Shown here: one piece after another, positions 8,474-16,576 of the stretch
How the letters are laid out: each line of letters opens with the position of its first letter
Position numbering within the stretch: position 1 is the stretch's first letter
DNA from: DATJZH01 sp052146815
Lineage (GTDB): Bacteria; Actinomycetota; Actinomycetes; Streptosporangiales; Streptosporangiaceae
Length of the DNA stretch: 64,000 nucleotides
Direction: 5' to 3'
Assembly (NCBI GenBank): GCA_052146815.1
Contig: JBKQMG010000188.1
Coordinates: 20,750-84,749 of the forward strand
The notes under the pieces: generated by a model
The model's database searches: none
Told to the model about the DNA's origin: nothing
What the model saw: the letters and a program-made list of their open reading frames with translations, nothing else
Program-made: the position numbers and the translations under genes

Positions 8474-8989
8474 TCAGTCACTCGCGCCCGCGTCAGCCGG
8501 GGACTCGGCGAGCGCCTTGATGCCCTGCAGCGTGGCGGTGATGTTGCGCTGCCACTGCGAGAGCCGCCGGGCGATAATTCGCTCTTCCTTGTCCGGCGCC
8601 GCCTCGATCGCGGGCGTGAGCCCGGACGGCCCCGGCCCCATCCGCGCATGCTGACGCAGCAGGGTGCCGTCGCCGCTCGGCGCAAGTTCGAACCGCCAGG
8701 AGGCGGCGAATCCGCGCGGCGTCTCGACACTCCAGGCAAAACAGCGGTCCGGCGTGCACTCCGCCACCACCGACGTCGTCTCCCAGCTGCCGATCACCGG
8801 ATGGTGGCTGCGGCCGGTGAAGCGCGCGCCGACGGCCGGGGGCGGGCCGCCCTCCGCCCACTGCGTGGCGACGAGCTCGTCGGAGAACCGCGGCGGAACG
8901 CTGATGTCACTGACCAGCGCCCAGACGCGGTGCGGGGGCGCCGCAATATAGATCTCGGCCTCCGCCGTCGGGCCCTCTGCGTATCGCAC
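8474..8989 (-). CDS. SRPBCC-family (START-like) protein
   Basis: This 171-residue protein has the polyketide-cyclase/dehydrase fold signature: an N-terminal strand AEAEIYIAAPPHRVWALVSDI, central F-x-W/SVETP strands, and a long C-terminal helix (RLSQWQRNITATLQGIKAL). These proteins bind hydrophobic ligands; this ligand is unknown. The GTG at 8989 is preferred to the longer frame from 9154 because a strong GGGAGGTGG ribosome-binding site lies 7 bases upstream and the longer form would overlap the divergent oxidoreductase gene. Confidence 0.8.
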   Translation of the reverse strand: MRYAEGPTAEAEIYIAAPPHRVWALVSDISVPPRFSDELVATQWAEGGPPPAVGARFTGRSHHPVIGSWETTSVVAECTPDRCFAWSVETPRGFAASWRFELAPSGDGTLLRQHARMGPGPSGLTPAIEAAPDKEERIIARRLSQWQRNITATLQGIKALAESPADAGASD

Positions 8990-8996
8990 GCCCCGC

Positions 8997-9004
8997 CACC
9001 TCCC
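8997..9004 (-). promoter_or_regulatory. Shine-Dalgarno deciding the SRPBCC start
   Basis: On the minus strand GGGAGGTGG precedes the GTG at 8989 by about 7 bases; no comparable site precedes the upstream ATG at 9154. Confidence 0.65.
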
Positions 9005-9119
9005 GATCGCCGCCCGCGAAGCGGCCGGCTGGCTGAATTCTCGCACGCCGGCGCGCCGGCCGGGCCTACGCACAGCGCCGTACCGCTCGGGCAGCGGCGG
9101 CGCTGATACCGTCGGCAGG

Positions 9120-10151
9120 ATGCTGCGGGTCGCGATCGGGATCAGCGAAGTCACCGAGCAGGCCGCCCGGCTCGTTGCTGAGGCCGAGGCACTCGGCGTC
9201 GACTCAGTCTGGCTGCCGGAGGCCTGGGGCTATGACGCCCTTACCCCGCTGGCCTTCCTGGCCGCGCGCACGACCACTATCAGGCTTGGCTCGGGCATCG
9301 CCCAGATCGGGGCGCGGACCCCGGCCATGCTGGCCATGTCCGCCATGTCACTGCAGGCGCTGTCGGACGGCCGGTTCCTGCTGGGCCTCGGAGTGAGCGG
9401 ACCGCAGGTGATGGAGGGCTGGCACGGGGTGCGGTTCGCCGAGCCGCTGCGCACTACCAGGGAGACCGTCCAGATCGTGCGCGCCATCGCAGCCGGCGAC
9501 CGGCTAGATCATCAGGGCCGCGCCTACCAGATCCCGCTTCCCGGCGGCGCAGGCCGGCCGATCCGCTCCATGGTCCCGCCGGCGGCCGTGCCCATCTACC
9601 TGGCCGCGCTCGGCCCGAGGAACCTTGAGCTGACCGGCGAGCTGGCCGACGGCTGGATCGGCAATGCGCTCATCCCCGAGTCGGCGGCCGCCTTCACTGA
9701 TTACCTGCGAGCCGGCGCCAGCCGGGCCGGCCGCTCCCCCGCCGACCTTGACCTGGTCGTCCCGGTATCGCTGGAGATCACCGACGACGTGGACGAGGCC
9801 TCGGCCCGGCACGCGGCCGGATACGCCTTCACCATGGGCGCGATGGGCTCGGCCACGCAGAACTTCTACAACGCCGCTTTCGCGCGGCAGGGTTACGCCG
9901 ACGAGGTGCGGGCGGTCCAGCAGCTGTGGCTGGCGGGCCGCCGGGACGAGGCCTCGGCCCTCGTCCCGCACGACATCGGCTTCAAGACCAACCTGATCGG
10001 CCCGCCGGAGGTTATCCGCGAGCGCCTGCGCCTGTATCAGGCCGCCGGGATCACCACGCTCCAGGTCAAGTCCGCTGGGCAGGGTCCTGCCACCCTTGCG
10101 GCCGTCGCCACCCTGGTCGACCTGGTGCGCGAGGTGAACCGAGAGGACTAG
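9120..10151 (+). CDS. LLM-class (luciferase-like) F420-dependent oxidoreductase
   Basis: This 343-residue TIM-barrel protein shows the luciferase-like monooxygenase family features typical of the F420-dependent actinobacterial branch: an early ALGVDSVWLPEAWGYD segment, IRLGSGIAQIGARTP, LSDGRFLLGLGVSGPQV, and the C-terminal QAAGITTLQV. Members reduce or oxidise diverse substrates with F420H2 or FMNH2; the substrate is not deducible. It is divergent from the SRPBCC gene and convergent with the TetR regulator, so it is probably transcribed alone. Confidence 0.9.
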   Translation: MLRVAIGISEVTEQAARLVAEAEALGVDSVWLPEAWGYDALTPLAFLAARTTTIRLGSGIAQIGARTPAMLAMSAMSLQALSDGRFLLGLGVSGPQVMEGWHGVRFAEPLRTTRETVQIVRAIAAGDRLDHQGRAYQIPLPGGAGRPIRSMVPPAAVPIYLAALGPRNLELTGELADGWIGNALIPESAAAFTDYLRAGASRAGRSPADLDLVVPVSLEITDDVDEASARHAAGYAFTMGAMGSATQNFYNAAFARQGYADEVRAVQQLWLAGRRDEASALVPHDIGFKTNLIGPPEVIRERLRLYQAAGITTLQVKSAGQGPATLAAVATLVDLVREVNRED

Positions 10152-10253
10152 CGCAGGCCCTGGCGCGCGGGGAGTTGCCTGCTGCGCATACTCAGGCGTC
10201 TTGGCCGCGGTCACCGGATTTCGAAAGCCGGCGCCGATGCACGGGGCGCCTGC

Positions 10254-10955
10254 TCAGAGCGACGGCGGCGTGCTCTCGCCGCGGCCGGGCTGCCGTGTTG
10301 CGACGCCTGCGTCGAGGCGAGCCGTGGCGAGCTCCATCTGGCGGGCTGTCAGGGCAGGTTCGGGGAGCGGGTGAGCGCGTTCGGCGCGATAGGCATCGAG
10401 CATGAGGTGCAGGTGCCGCCGCCATGCCCGCGGTGCCACGCCGTAGGTCGCGTCGATGATCCGGCTGTGCGACCAGAGCAAGACGAACATGTCATTGAGA
10501 GTCAGGTCCCGGCGTACCGCGCCGTCCTCTTGCGCTCGCGTGAGCAGCCGCCTCCACAGCTGGTGAATGTGCACCCGCACCTGGGCGGCGTCACCGCTAG
10601 CCGGCCGGTCCATCGAGGCCAGCTCGTTGAACCCCAGGTCCCCGGCCTGCAGCCCGCACAGGGTCTCCAGGAACAGCACGAAGCCTTCCCAGGCATCCGT
10701 GTGAGCCAGCGCCCGCTCGCCGGTGTCCGCGACGATCCGCAGCTTCTCGGCGAATACCGCCACCAGGAGGTCATCCCTGGTCGAGAAGTGCCGGTAGAGG
10801 GTGCCGATGGCCACGCCCGCCGCGCGGGCGACCTGCTGCAGCGAGGCGTTCAGCCCGTGCTCGGCGAACGCTTCGCGAGCCGCGGCGAGCAGGGCGTCGC
10901 GGTTGCGCAGTCCGTCGCTGCGGGGAGCGCGCGCGATCCCCCGGCCTGTGCTCAT
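10254..10955 (-). CDS. TetR/AcrR-family transcriptional regulator
   Basis: This 233-residue regulator carries an N-terminal TetR helix-turn-helix (about 15-65: ALLAAAREAFAEHG, LQQVARAAGVAIGTLYRHF) and a ligand-binding all-helical C-terminal domain (about 80-205). No target operon is obvious: the flanking plus-strand oxidoreductase is convergent and the upstream side holds only a short unexplained stretch before a convergent gene. It may be autoregulatory. Confidence 0.92.
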   Translation of the reverse strand: MSTGRGIARAPRSDGLRNRDALLAAAREAFAEHGLNASLQQVARAAGVAIGTLYRHFSTRDDLLVAVFAEKLRIVADTGERALAHTDAWEGFVLFLETLCGLQAGDLGFNELASMDRPASGDAAQVRVHIHQLWRRLLTRAQEDGAVRRDLTLNDMFVLLWSHSRIIDATYGVAPRAWRRHLHLMLDAYRAERAHPLPEPALTARQMELATARLDAGVATRQPGRGESTPPSL

Positions 10956-10997
10956 GACGTCACTCTACCAAACGGAGGGGGACCTCATATTAACTGC

Positions 10998-11145
10998 TAT
11001 GCTCGCCGCACTTGATCTGCCGCTGAGCGCCGACCACTACAACCGGCTCACCCGGGTCAGCGCCGTCACCAGCGAGCCTGATGAGTCATTCGCGTTCGGC
11101 GCAGAGGCGCAGCGCTTCCGCCACCAGCCCCTGCCCGTAATCTAG
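10998..11145 (+). other. Short open frame (48 codons), possible gene remnant
   Basis: An ATG at 10998 opens a 48-codon frame that starts MLAALDLPLSADHYNRLTRV and ends in PLPVI before a stop at 11143. It sits divergently from the TetR gene behind an AT-richer patch. I recognise no family; it may be a remnant of a TetR target gene or chance. Confidence 0.2.
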
Positions 11146-11190
11146 ACCATATTCAGAAGAACTCATCCGGTCGATGGGATGCGCGTTGCC

Positions 11191-12165
11191 TTACTGTGCG
11201 GTGGTGGCCGGGTTGAGCCGCACGAGCCGCACCGGATTGGTCTCGTCAAGCTCGGCGATGGAGTCTCGTGATTTCACGAAGTCCGAGAATGAGCGGTAGC
11301 CCAGAGCCCGCTCGCTGAACGACGGGTCCATGCGTCTCATCTGGCTCTTCACCGCGGAGCTATGCAGCCAGTCCGCGTCGTCCTTTTCCTGGCCGAGTCG
11401 CAGCGCCCGTTCCAGGAGCCTGGTCGCCAGCGCTTGCGGGTCTTCGGAATCGAGATCAGTTTCGTCGGTCACCGCAGCCGCCGGCCGCCGGGCGCGCCGC
11501 GAGCCCCGCGCGGGCGGCGCGCTGCCGGGCTCTTCATGTTCCGCCTGTTCCGCGGTCTCGGCTGCGGCTGGCGGCGGGGAGGCGCCGGCGGGGGTAATGC
11601 CCGGCAGCGCATCGTAGATCACGAGCTCATCGCACGCCGCGGCGAGCGATCTGCTGGTTGATCCCGCGACCCCCACGCCCACGACGTAACGGCCCAGGCG
11701 CCTGCACCGCTGGGCGAGGGCGATGTAGTCCGAGTCCCCGGCCACGATCACCACGTGGGTCAGCTCGGGAAGGCGGAACATGTCCTCCACCGCATCCACG
11801 GCCAGCCTGATGTCGGCACCATTCTTCGCGTAGGCGGCGGCGGGGAAAAGCTGCACCAGGTCCACCGCGCGGCTGACGAGCTGCCCGCGGTAATCGGCGT
11901 TCACGGGGGCTGACCAGTCCGCGTAGGCGCGGGTCAGCACAAGAGTGCCGAACGACGAGGCGAAGTCGATCACCGCGCCGACGTCCACGGTGGCGCGCCG
12001 GAGCTTTTCCGCGATGTCGGGATCGGCCGATCCGCCAGAGCTGCTGAACCCGCGCACCTTGTCACGCAAGAACTGGCCGCGGCCATGAACCTGGTCGTAA
12101 CGTGAGATCACGATGTTGTCGAAGTCGATATAGACGGCGACACGGGTGACGCCAACATCGTTCAT
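11191..12165 (-). CDS. NYN-domain (PIN-like) predicted ribonuclease with C-terminal LOTUS/OST-HTH domain
   Basis: Residues 1-165 form a NYN domain. Acidic metal-binding positions are seen in VAVYIDFDNIV (about 9-19), KNGADIRLAVDAVED (about 114-128) and VIVAGDSDYIALAQRC (about 139-154). An alanine/proline/arginine-rich linker follows, then a C-terminal domain of about 75 residues (KSQMRRMDPSFSERALGYRSFSDFV) with the OST-HTH/LOTUS look. NYN proteins are predicted or proven metal-dependent RNases, and LOTUS domains bind RNA or G-quadruplexes. The gene is monocistronic with an ATG start at 12165. The biological target is unknown. Confidence 0.88.
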   Translation of the reverse strand: MNDVGVTRVAVYIDFDNIVISRYDQVHGRGQFLRDKVRGFSSSGGSADPDIAEKLRRATVDVGAVIDFASSFGTLVLTRAYADWSAPVNADYRGQLVSRAVDLVQLFPAAAYAKNGADIRLAVDAVEDMFRLPELTHVVIVAGDSDYIALAQRCRRLGRYVVGVGVAGSTSRSLAAACDELVIYDALPGITPAGASPPPAAAETAEQAEHEEPGSAPPARGSRRARRPAAAVTDETDLDSEDPQALATRLLERALRLGQEKDDADWLHSSAVKSQMRRMDPSFSERALGYRSFSDFVKSRDSIAELDETNPVRLVRLNPATTAQ

Positions 12166-12505
12166 GCCTGCTCTTCTCGCCGGGACGCCCTCGTAAGGCC
12201 ATCTGCCAGGAAACTCGAAGGTGACCGTCTATCAACATTAAGCAGTCACCAGGCCGCCGGCCTCATAAAGATGACTATTGCGATGCCGGAGCGGACTAAT
12301 GATCTCCACTGTCGCACACCAGCCAGTCGTCCGGCAGCAGTCGTGGATCATGGACGGGGATCTCGGGCCGCGCGGGCGTCCACGTGCTTCGCGACCCGCC
12401 AGCGGTCGGACGGTTCGTCGCGCCAGCGGAACGCCCGGCATCAGGCTTACTTTTTGACTGGCGCGGTTCTCGGGCGGGCGCTGGCGGTATGAGCGGATGT
12501 GCCGG
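12166..12505. other. Non-coding gap, nothing recognised
   Basis: Both strands contain only short frames with arginine- and serine-rich chance translations. I see no promoter, repeat or RNA structure worth naming. Confidence 0.5.
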
Positions 12506-13062
12506 TCAGTCGTTATGGCGAAACAGGATGCGGGGGCGGGTGAAGTCACGGTTGTCGATAATGGCGTCCGCCATGGCCCGCGGGCGGACCGAAGACCGAG
12601 TCGACGATCAGCACCGTGCCCGGCGGCGCGGTGATCGTCTTGTCCCGGTGATCTTCGCCAGTAAGCGGATCGTGCGCGCAGAGCACGACCTCACCGGTCC
12701 CGTCTGGCCCGGCCGGGGCGAGCAGCAGGTTCAGGGCCGAATCAAAGTCGTCGGCGTTGCGGTAGTAGCCCTCGCCGGTGACCCGGTCATAGCCATGCGC
12801 GCGGGCGTGCCGCCAGGGGTGCTTGAAGTCGTCCATCGAGGCTCGCATGGTCGGGCGGCCGAGGCCGCTCAGCGCAGCCGCAAGTTCGTGCCTCGAAGCT
12901 GGTCTTGCCCGCGGCGGTCAGGCCGTCCACGGCGACCCGGAGCCTGCCCCGGCCCAGCCGGGCAATCCTGGTGGCTACCTCGCCGATCACTGCCGTCCGC
13001 TGCGCGGACGCCGGTGCTGGCAGCGGCTGCCGCCAGGTGGACACGGACTCGAACGCCTGCAC
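12506..13062 (-). pseudogene. Decayed uridine-kinase-like P-loop kinase (frameshift plus internal deletion)
   Basis: Three pieces in different frames line up with actinobacterial uridine-kinase-family proteins. The N-terminus from a GTG at 13062 ends in the P-loop VAVDGLTAAGKTSF. A frameshift near 12892 shifts to HELAAALSGLGRPTMRASMDD, followed by DFKHPWRHARAHGYDRVTGEG and on to VLIVDSVF. About 60 codons are then missing, and the last piece (MADAIIDNRDFTRPRILFRHND) is in a third frame and ends at 12506. An intact homologue would be about 210 residues. The missing segment covers the second half of the catalytic core, so the gene cannot be functional. Confidence 0.8.
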
Positions 13063-13198
13063 GTCCCGACCATACCGAAGGCAGCCGACCGCCAAATCCG
13101 CGTCCGCCTGGCAACGGAGAGCGGTCTTTGGGTGCGCGGGTGGTACGCGAGGCGACTGCCGTCGGTCACTGGTGGCTGCTGCCTTAGATGATGCCCGG

Positions 13199-13966
13199 TC
13201 ATGGTGACTTGCGAGCTTTCCAGACTTCCTCGCAGGGCCATTTCCGCGCCCACTCGATCGTCGCGATCGGGTGCCTGGTGGTGGCATCGGGCGGAGGCTG
13301 GATCTCGATCAGGTCCTGGACCTCGAAGCCGCAGCCGCGCAGCAGCCGGATCATGTCCCCGTGGCCGAGATGGAACTCCACCGAGGCCGAGCCGAGCCAC
13401 TGGAAGCGGTGCATGCCGAAGTAGGGCCGCTGCAGTCCCTCGGTCGCGGGCAGGTCATCTTGGTCCGGCCACGCGAGGACGAGCTGGACCGCGTTGACCA
13501 GGAAGATCAGCTGCCCGCCCGGGCGCAGTATCCTGGCCGCCTCGGGAATCCACGCATAGGGATCGCACCAGTTGCTCGCGCCGTACTCCGAGATCGCCAG
13601 ATCGAAACTGGCGTCCGCGAATGGCGCCTGCTCGGCACTGGCGTGGATGAGCGGGAACCGCAGCCCGAACCGGTCTTGCAGCGCCCGTGCGGTCGCCAGC
13701 TGCGCCGCGGAATTGTCCAGGCCGACCGGCCGGACGCCGCGGCGAGCCAGCCAGGCTGAGACGTAGCCAGTGCCGCAGCCCAGCTCGATGCTGTCCAGGC
13801 CGGCCAGGTCCGGCGGCAGGATCCCCAGCTGTTCCTCGACCACGCTCCAGGCACCCCAGCTGGGCTGCGCGGCTTCCCAGTTGCGCAGACCCGCGGTGGC
13901 ATAGTCAGCGGCCAGCCGGTCCCAGGCCAGGCGGTTGCGCAGCACATGATCAGGCGTCACGCTCAC
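13199..13966 (-). CDS. Class I SAM-dependent methyltransferase
   Basis: This 255-residue protein has methyltransferase motif I in SIELGCGTGYVSAWLARRG (about 59-77), the acidic residue after strand 2 in PVGLDNSAAQL, and the motif IV region FDLAISEYGASNWCDPY. It belongs to the Methyltransf_11-like group acting on small molecules; the substrate is unknown. The gene is isolated between two pseudogenes. Confidence 0.9.
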   Translation of the reverse strand: MSVTPDHVLRNRLAWDRLAADYATAGLRNWEAAQPSWGAWSVVEEQLGILPPDLAGLDSIELGCGTGYVSAWLARRGVRPVGLDNSAAQLATARALQDRFGLRFPLIHASAEQAPFADASFDLAISEYGASNWCDPYAWIPEAARILRPGGQLIFLVNAVQLVLAWPDQDDLPATEGLQRPYFGMHRFQWLGSASVEFHLGHGDMIRLLRGCGFEVQDLIEIQPPPDATTRHPIATIEWARKWPCEEVWKARKSP

Positions 13967-14151
13967 CCGGCCAGCGTGTGCCCGGCCGGCCGCCCCGTCA
14001 ACCCAGCGGCGGACCGTCGACGTCCGGCATGGCCGCTGTCGGGGTAGGCCGCAAGCTCGGCATTCCGCCGGCTGTCGATCACCTTGCTATGCGTCGCTGA
14101 CACTGCGGTCAGCGGGCGACCGTACGGGTTACCGTTTCAGCGGCGGCCACG

Positions 14152-14555
14152 GTGACGGCCGTGACCGCGATGACCGACGGCCAAGGTCACCCGGCACGTG
14201 AGCACGTGTTCGACGCCCCCGCGACGCTCGACGGCCCTCGCCACTGGTGGACCACCATCGGCACTGGCTCCGCCGAAGCCGGCGGACAACTGCGCTTCGG
14301 GTTCGCCGGGCTGGACGAGCAGATCGTCATGCGGGTCGACGCCGTCCAGCAGCCGGCTGCGGCCGGGTGGTCGTGCGCGGCGCATACGAGAGACCAGGAG
14401 TGGACCGGCACCAAACTGCGGTTTGAGCTCGTCGAACGCGGCCGCAGGCGTGCCAGCTGGACTTCCGCCACATCGGTATCTCTCCCGAGATAGTGGCGCA
14501 GGGATGGGAGCATTTCCTGGCCGCCTACGCCGAACGCAGCCCGTTCGGGGCCTGA
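14152..14555 (+). pseudogene. Frameshifted SRPBCC/AHSA1-like protein gene
   Basis: The first frame (GTG at 14152, or ATG at 14170) encodes GQLRFGFAGLDEQIVMRVDA, HTRDQEWTGTKL and FELVERG. The expected continuation QLDFRHIGISPEIVAQGWEH, FLAAYAERSPFGA lies in another frame and stops at 14555. The shift falls near 14440-14455 in a GC-rich stretch. If it were a sequencing error the repaired protein would be about 134 residues and complete, so this is the weakest pseudogene call in the region. Confidence 0.65.
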
Positions 14556-14606
14556 CCGCTCCATGCCGTTCGCATCGATTGCACTGACCTCAGCCAGCTA
14601 CTCCCC

Positions 14607-15911
14607 TCACCCGATGGCATTCCTGGCGCGGACTGCCGACAGGAAAGCGGCATAGCTCCAGGACAGGTTGCTGACGCTCTTCTCGTAACCGGTCGTGGCG
14701 TCGAACTGCTCGCTGAGCTCGAGATGATCGCTGTGGAAGACGATCGCCTGCAGCATCTGATCGCCGGCGGCCTGCAGTGCCGCGGCGGCCGCCGCTGGCG
14801 TGGCCGATGCACCCACCCCGACCTGGCTGAAGAAGCTTGCTGAGAGGCTGTCGAGCGGAACCGCTGCCGCAGTAGTGATCTGCCTGGCCAGCCGGTAATA
14901 GAGCTCGGCGAAGTTGGCCGTCGACACCGGCCACGGATGATCGCCGGTCTGCGCGTCGGTGTCGCCATCGTAGACGTCCCCTGGATAACGCCCGAGCAGC
15001 GGACCGAGACCGCGCTGCTGATCAGCCCCGTTGACCGGGTAAAAGTACGGCGAGTCCGGGTCAGCCCACTGGCTGCGCAGCAGCGCGGCGGTCGCGAGGA
15101 GCCTGGTGTCCGTGACGGCGACGCCGCCGTAAATAGCCGCCATGACAATGTCGATATTGGGGTCGTAGGGTGCCCGGTAGTCAGCCGGGACAGGAAGTAC
15201 TGACTGGTAGTACTGGCCGTTCCAGTGACTTTCGAGGGCATTCTCAAGCCACGGTATGGCGGTGCTCAGCCAGTCGGGAACGGGAATCCCGAGGTCATTG
15301 GCCGTGATCGCCCGAAAGCACTGCAGCTGCGCGGAGCGGGCAAAAAACGAGGCGCCGTACTCTTCCTCCCAGAGGTTGTACGTCTCGCCCTGGTAGGCGC
15401 CCTGCAGGAAGTCCAGGTTCGCCGCGATCACCGCGTTCGCCGCCGTCTGCGTCGGTGCGTCGAGCTGGCCGAACAGCGCCAGGATGGCCACTGTCTGCAG
15501 GGCCGGACCGTCGGACTGGTCGGTCCACTGCCGGGGAGTGCCGTTAATCAGGAATGATCCGCGATCAAAATCGCCGCCCGAGCTCTGGCAGATCTGCGAG
15601 AAATTTACGTAGTCGATCAGCGGCTGGACGGAGGGAGACGTCCCGGCCGCCAGTTCAATCGCGACGATCGCGGCATCGCGGGTCCAGTGATACACGTAAT
15701 CCTGGGACACGTGCGTGGCGCTGTTCTCCCACGACGGCGAGGCGAGCACGCAGCCGGGTTTCGACAGGACGCCGCTGTTCACCGGGTCCTCGAACACGAA
15801 GCCGTCTGAGGCGACGTTGCGGAACAGCAGCCAGAACATGTATGGCGCGATCGCCGTCAGATTCGACTGCGCCAGCGCAGTCCTTACCAGGCTGTATTGC
15901 AATGCGCTCAC
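14607..15911 (-). CDS. Glycoside hydrolase family 15 glucoamylase-like enzyme
   Basis: This 434-residue (alpha/alpha)6-barrel protein shows the GH15 landmarks in order: VLASPSWENS (50s), the substrate-binding YHWTRDAAI (near 73-81), DGPALQTVA, the general-acid region NLWEEEYGASFF (about 178-189), and the general-base region SEQFDATTGYEKSVSNLSW (about 402-420). It resembles the fungal-type glucoamylase layout more than the common bacterial form with an N-terminal beta-sandwich. No signal peptide is visible, so it should act on glycogen or imported maltodextrins inside the cell unless the start is wrong. The start is a GTG. Confidence 0.85.
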   Translation of the reverse strand: MSALQYSLVRTALAQSNLTAIAPYMFWLLFRNVASDGFVFEDPVNSGVLSKPGCVLASPSWENSATHVSQDYVYHWTRDAAIVAIELAAGTSPSVQPLIDYVNFSQICQSSGGDFDRGSFLINGTPRQWTDQSDGPALQTVAILALFGQLDAPTQTAANAVIAANLDFLQGAYQGETYNLWEEEYGASFFARSAQLQCFRAITANDLGIPVPDWLSTAIPWLENALESHWNGQYYQSVLPVPADYRAPYDPNIDIVMAAIYGGVAVTDTRLLATAALLRSQWADPDSPYFYPVNGADQQRGLGPLLGRYPGDVYDGDTDAQTGDHPWPVSTANFAELYYRLARQITTAAAVPLDSLSASFFSQVGVGASATPAAAAAALQAAGDQMLQAIVFHSDHLELSEQFDATTGYEKSVSNLSWSYAAFLSAVRARNAIG

Positions 15912-16039
15912 CTCGAGGTACGGTCCGATGGCGCGAGCCTAACGCGGGAAGCGGCAGCCGCCCGTCCTGTTTCCCGGCCTGATCTGGCGAGGGCCGGCCT
16001 TACGCCGCGCCGGTCGGGGCCCTGCGCCGGTCGAGTTCT

Positions 16040-16495
16040 TCAGGGCTTGTCGCCGGAACTGTCCGGCCATTGCCATTTCGGTACTTCCCGCAGCGGGTGC
16101 AGCTCATCGTCGGCCCGGGCGTGAGAGTTCTGCATGGCGACCTGCGAGCCGAACTCGGCGTGCGACCGCAGCGCCGCACGAAAAGGCGGGTCGCCGGGCA
16201 GCCCGGAAGCATCAGCGGCGGCCAGGTACAGCTCCACGAATCTCTGCCGCTGTGCCTCCGTAATCTTCAGACCGCGATGAACGTCGATCAGGTGGGCGAA
16301 GCCAAGCTGGCGGGTGAAGTCATCGGGGCCGCCGAACGATTCAGCCTCGAACGCGGTCAGATGATCAACGTGCTCCGGCCGCCGGGCGCCGAAGAGCGGC
16401 TGGAGCGCGGGATCTGCAAGCACGCTGGTGTAGAAGACATCGACGAAGCGCCGCAGTGCCTCGCGGCCGCCCGCGTGATCATAGAGAGATTCCAT
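16040..16495 (-). CDS. Group II-like truncated haemoglobin
   Basis: This 151-residue protein begins with the family signature MESLYDHAGGREALRRFVDVFY and continues with DPALQPLFG, HVDHLTAFEAESFGGP and HLIDVHRGLKIT (proximal-His region), then a helix H region HAEFGSQVAM. Truncated haemoglobins of this group bind O2 or NO and are linked to redox stress. The ATG at 16495 is chosen over a frame starting 11 codons earlier because the family normally begins at this point. An AT-rich patch immediately upstream could give a leaderless transcript. Confidence 0.9.
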   Translation of the reverse strand: MESLYDHAGGREALRRFVDVFYTSVLADPALQPLFGARRPEHVDHLTAFEAESFGGPDDFTRQLGFAHLIDVHRGLKITEAQRQRFVELYLAAADASGLPGDPPFRAALRSHAEFGSQVAMQNSHARADDELHPLREVPKWQWPDSSGDKP

Positions 16496-16576
16496 AATTA
16501 CATACTTACCGAACGGGAAGGACCGCACCAGGGAGGTGGCCGCGTCGTCGCCAGCTGACCGGGCGATGATGGGCCG

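Noticed and set aside
12384..13187. A 267-codon plus-strand frame across the uridine kinase remnant.
   Set aside because: It has no family match, whereas the minus strand aligns in three pieces with uridine kinases.
14152..14555. Possibility that the SRPBCC frameshift is a sequencing error.
   Set aside because: Not fully rejected: only one shift separates it from an intact gene. I kept the pseudogene call at moderate confidence.
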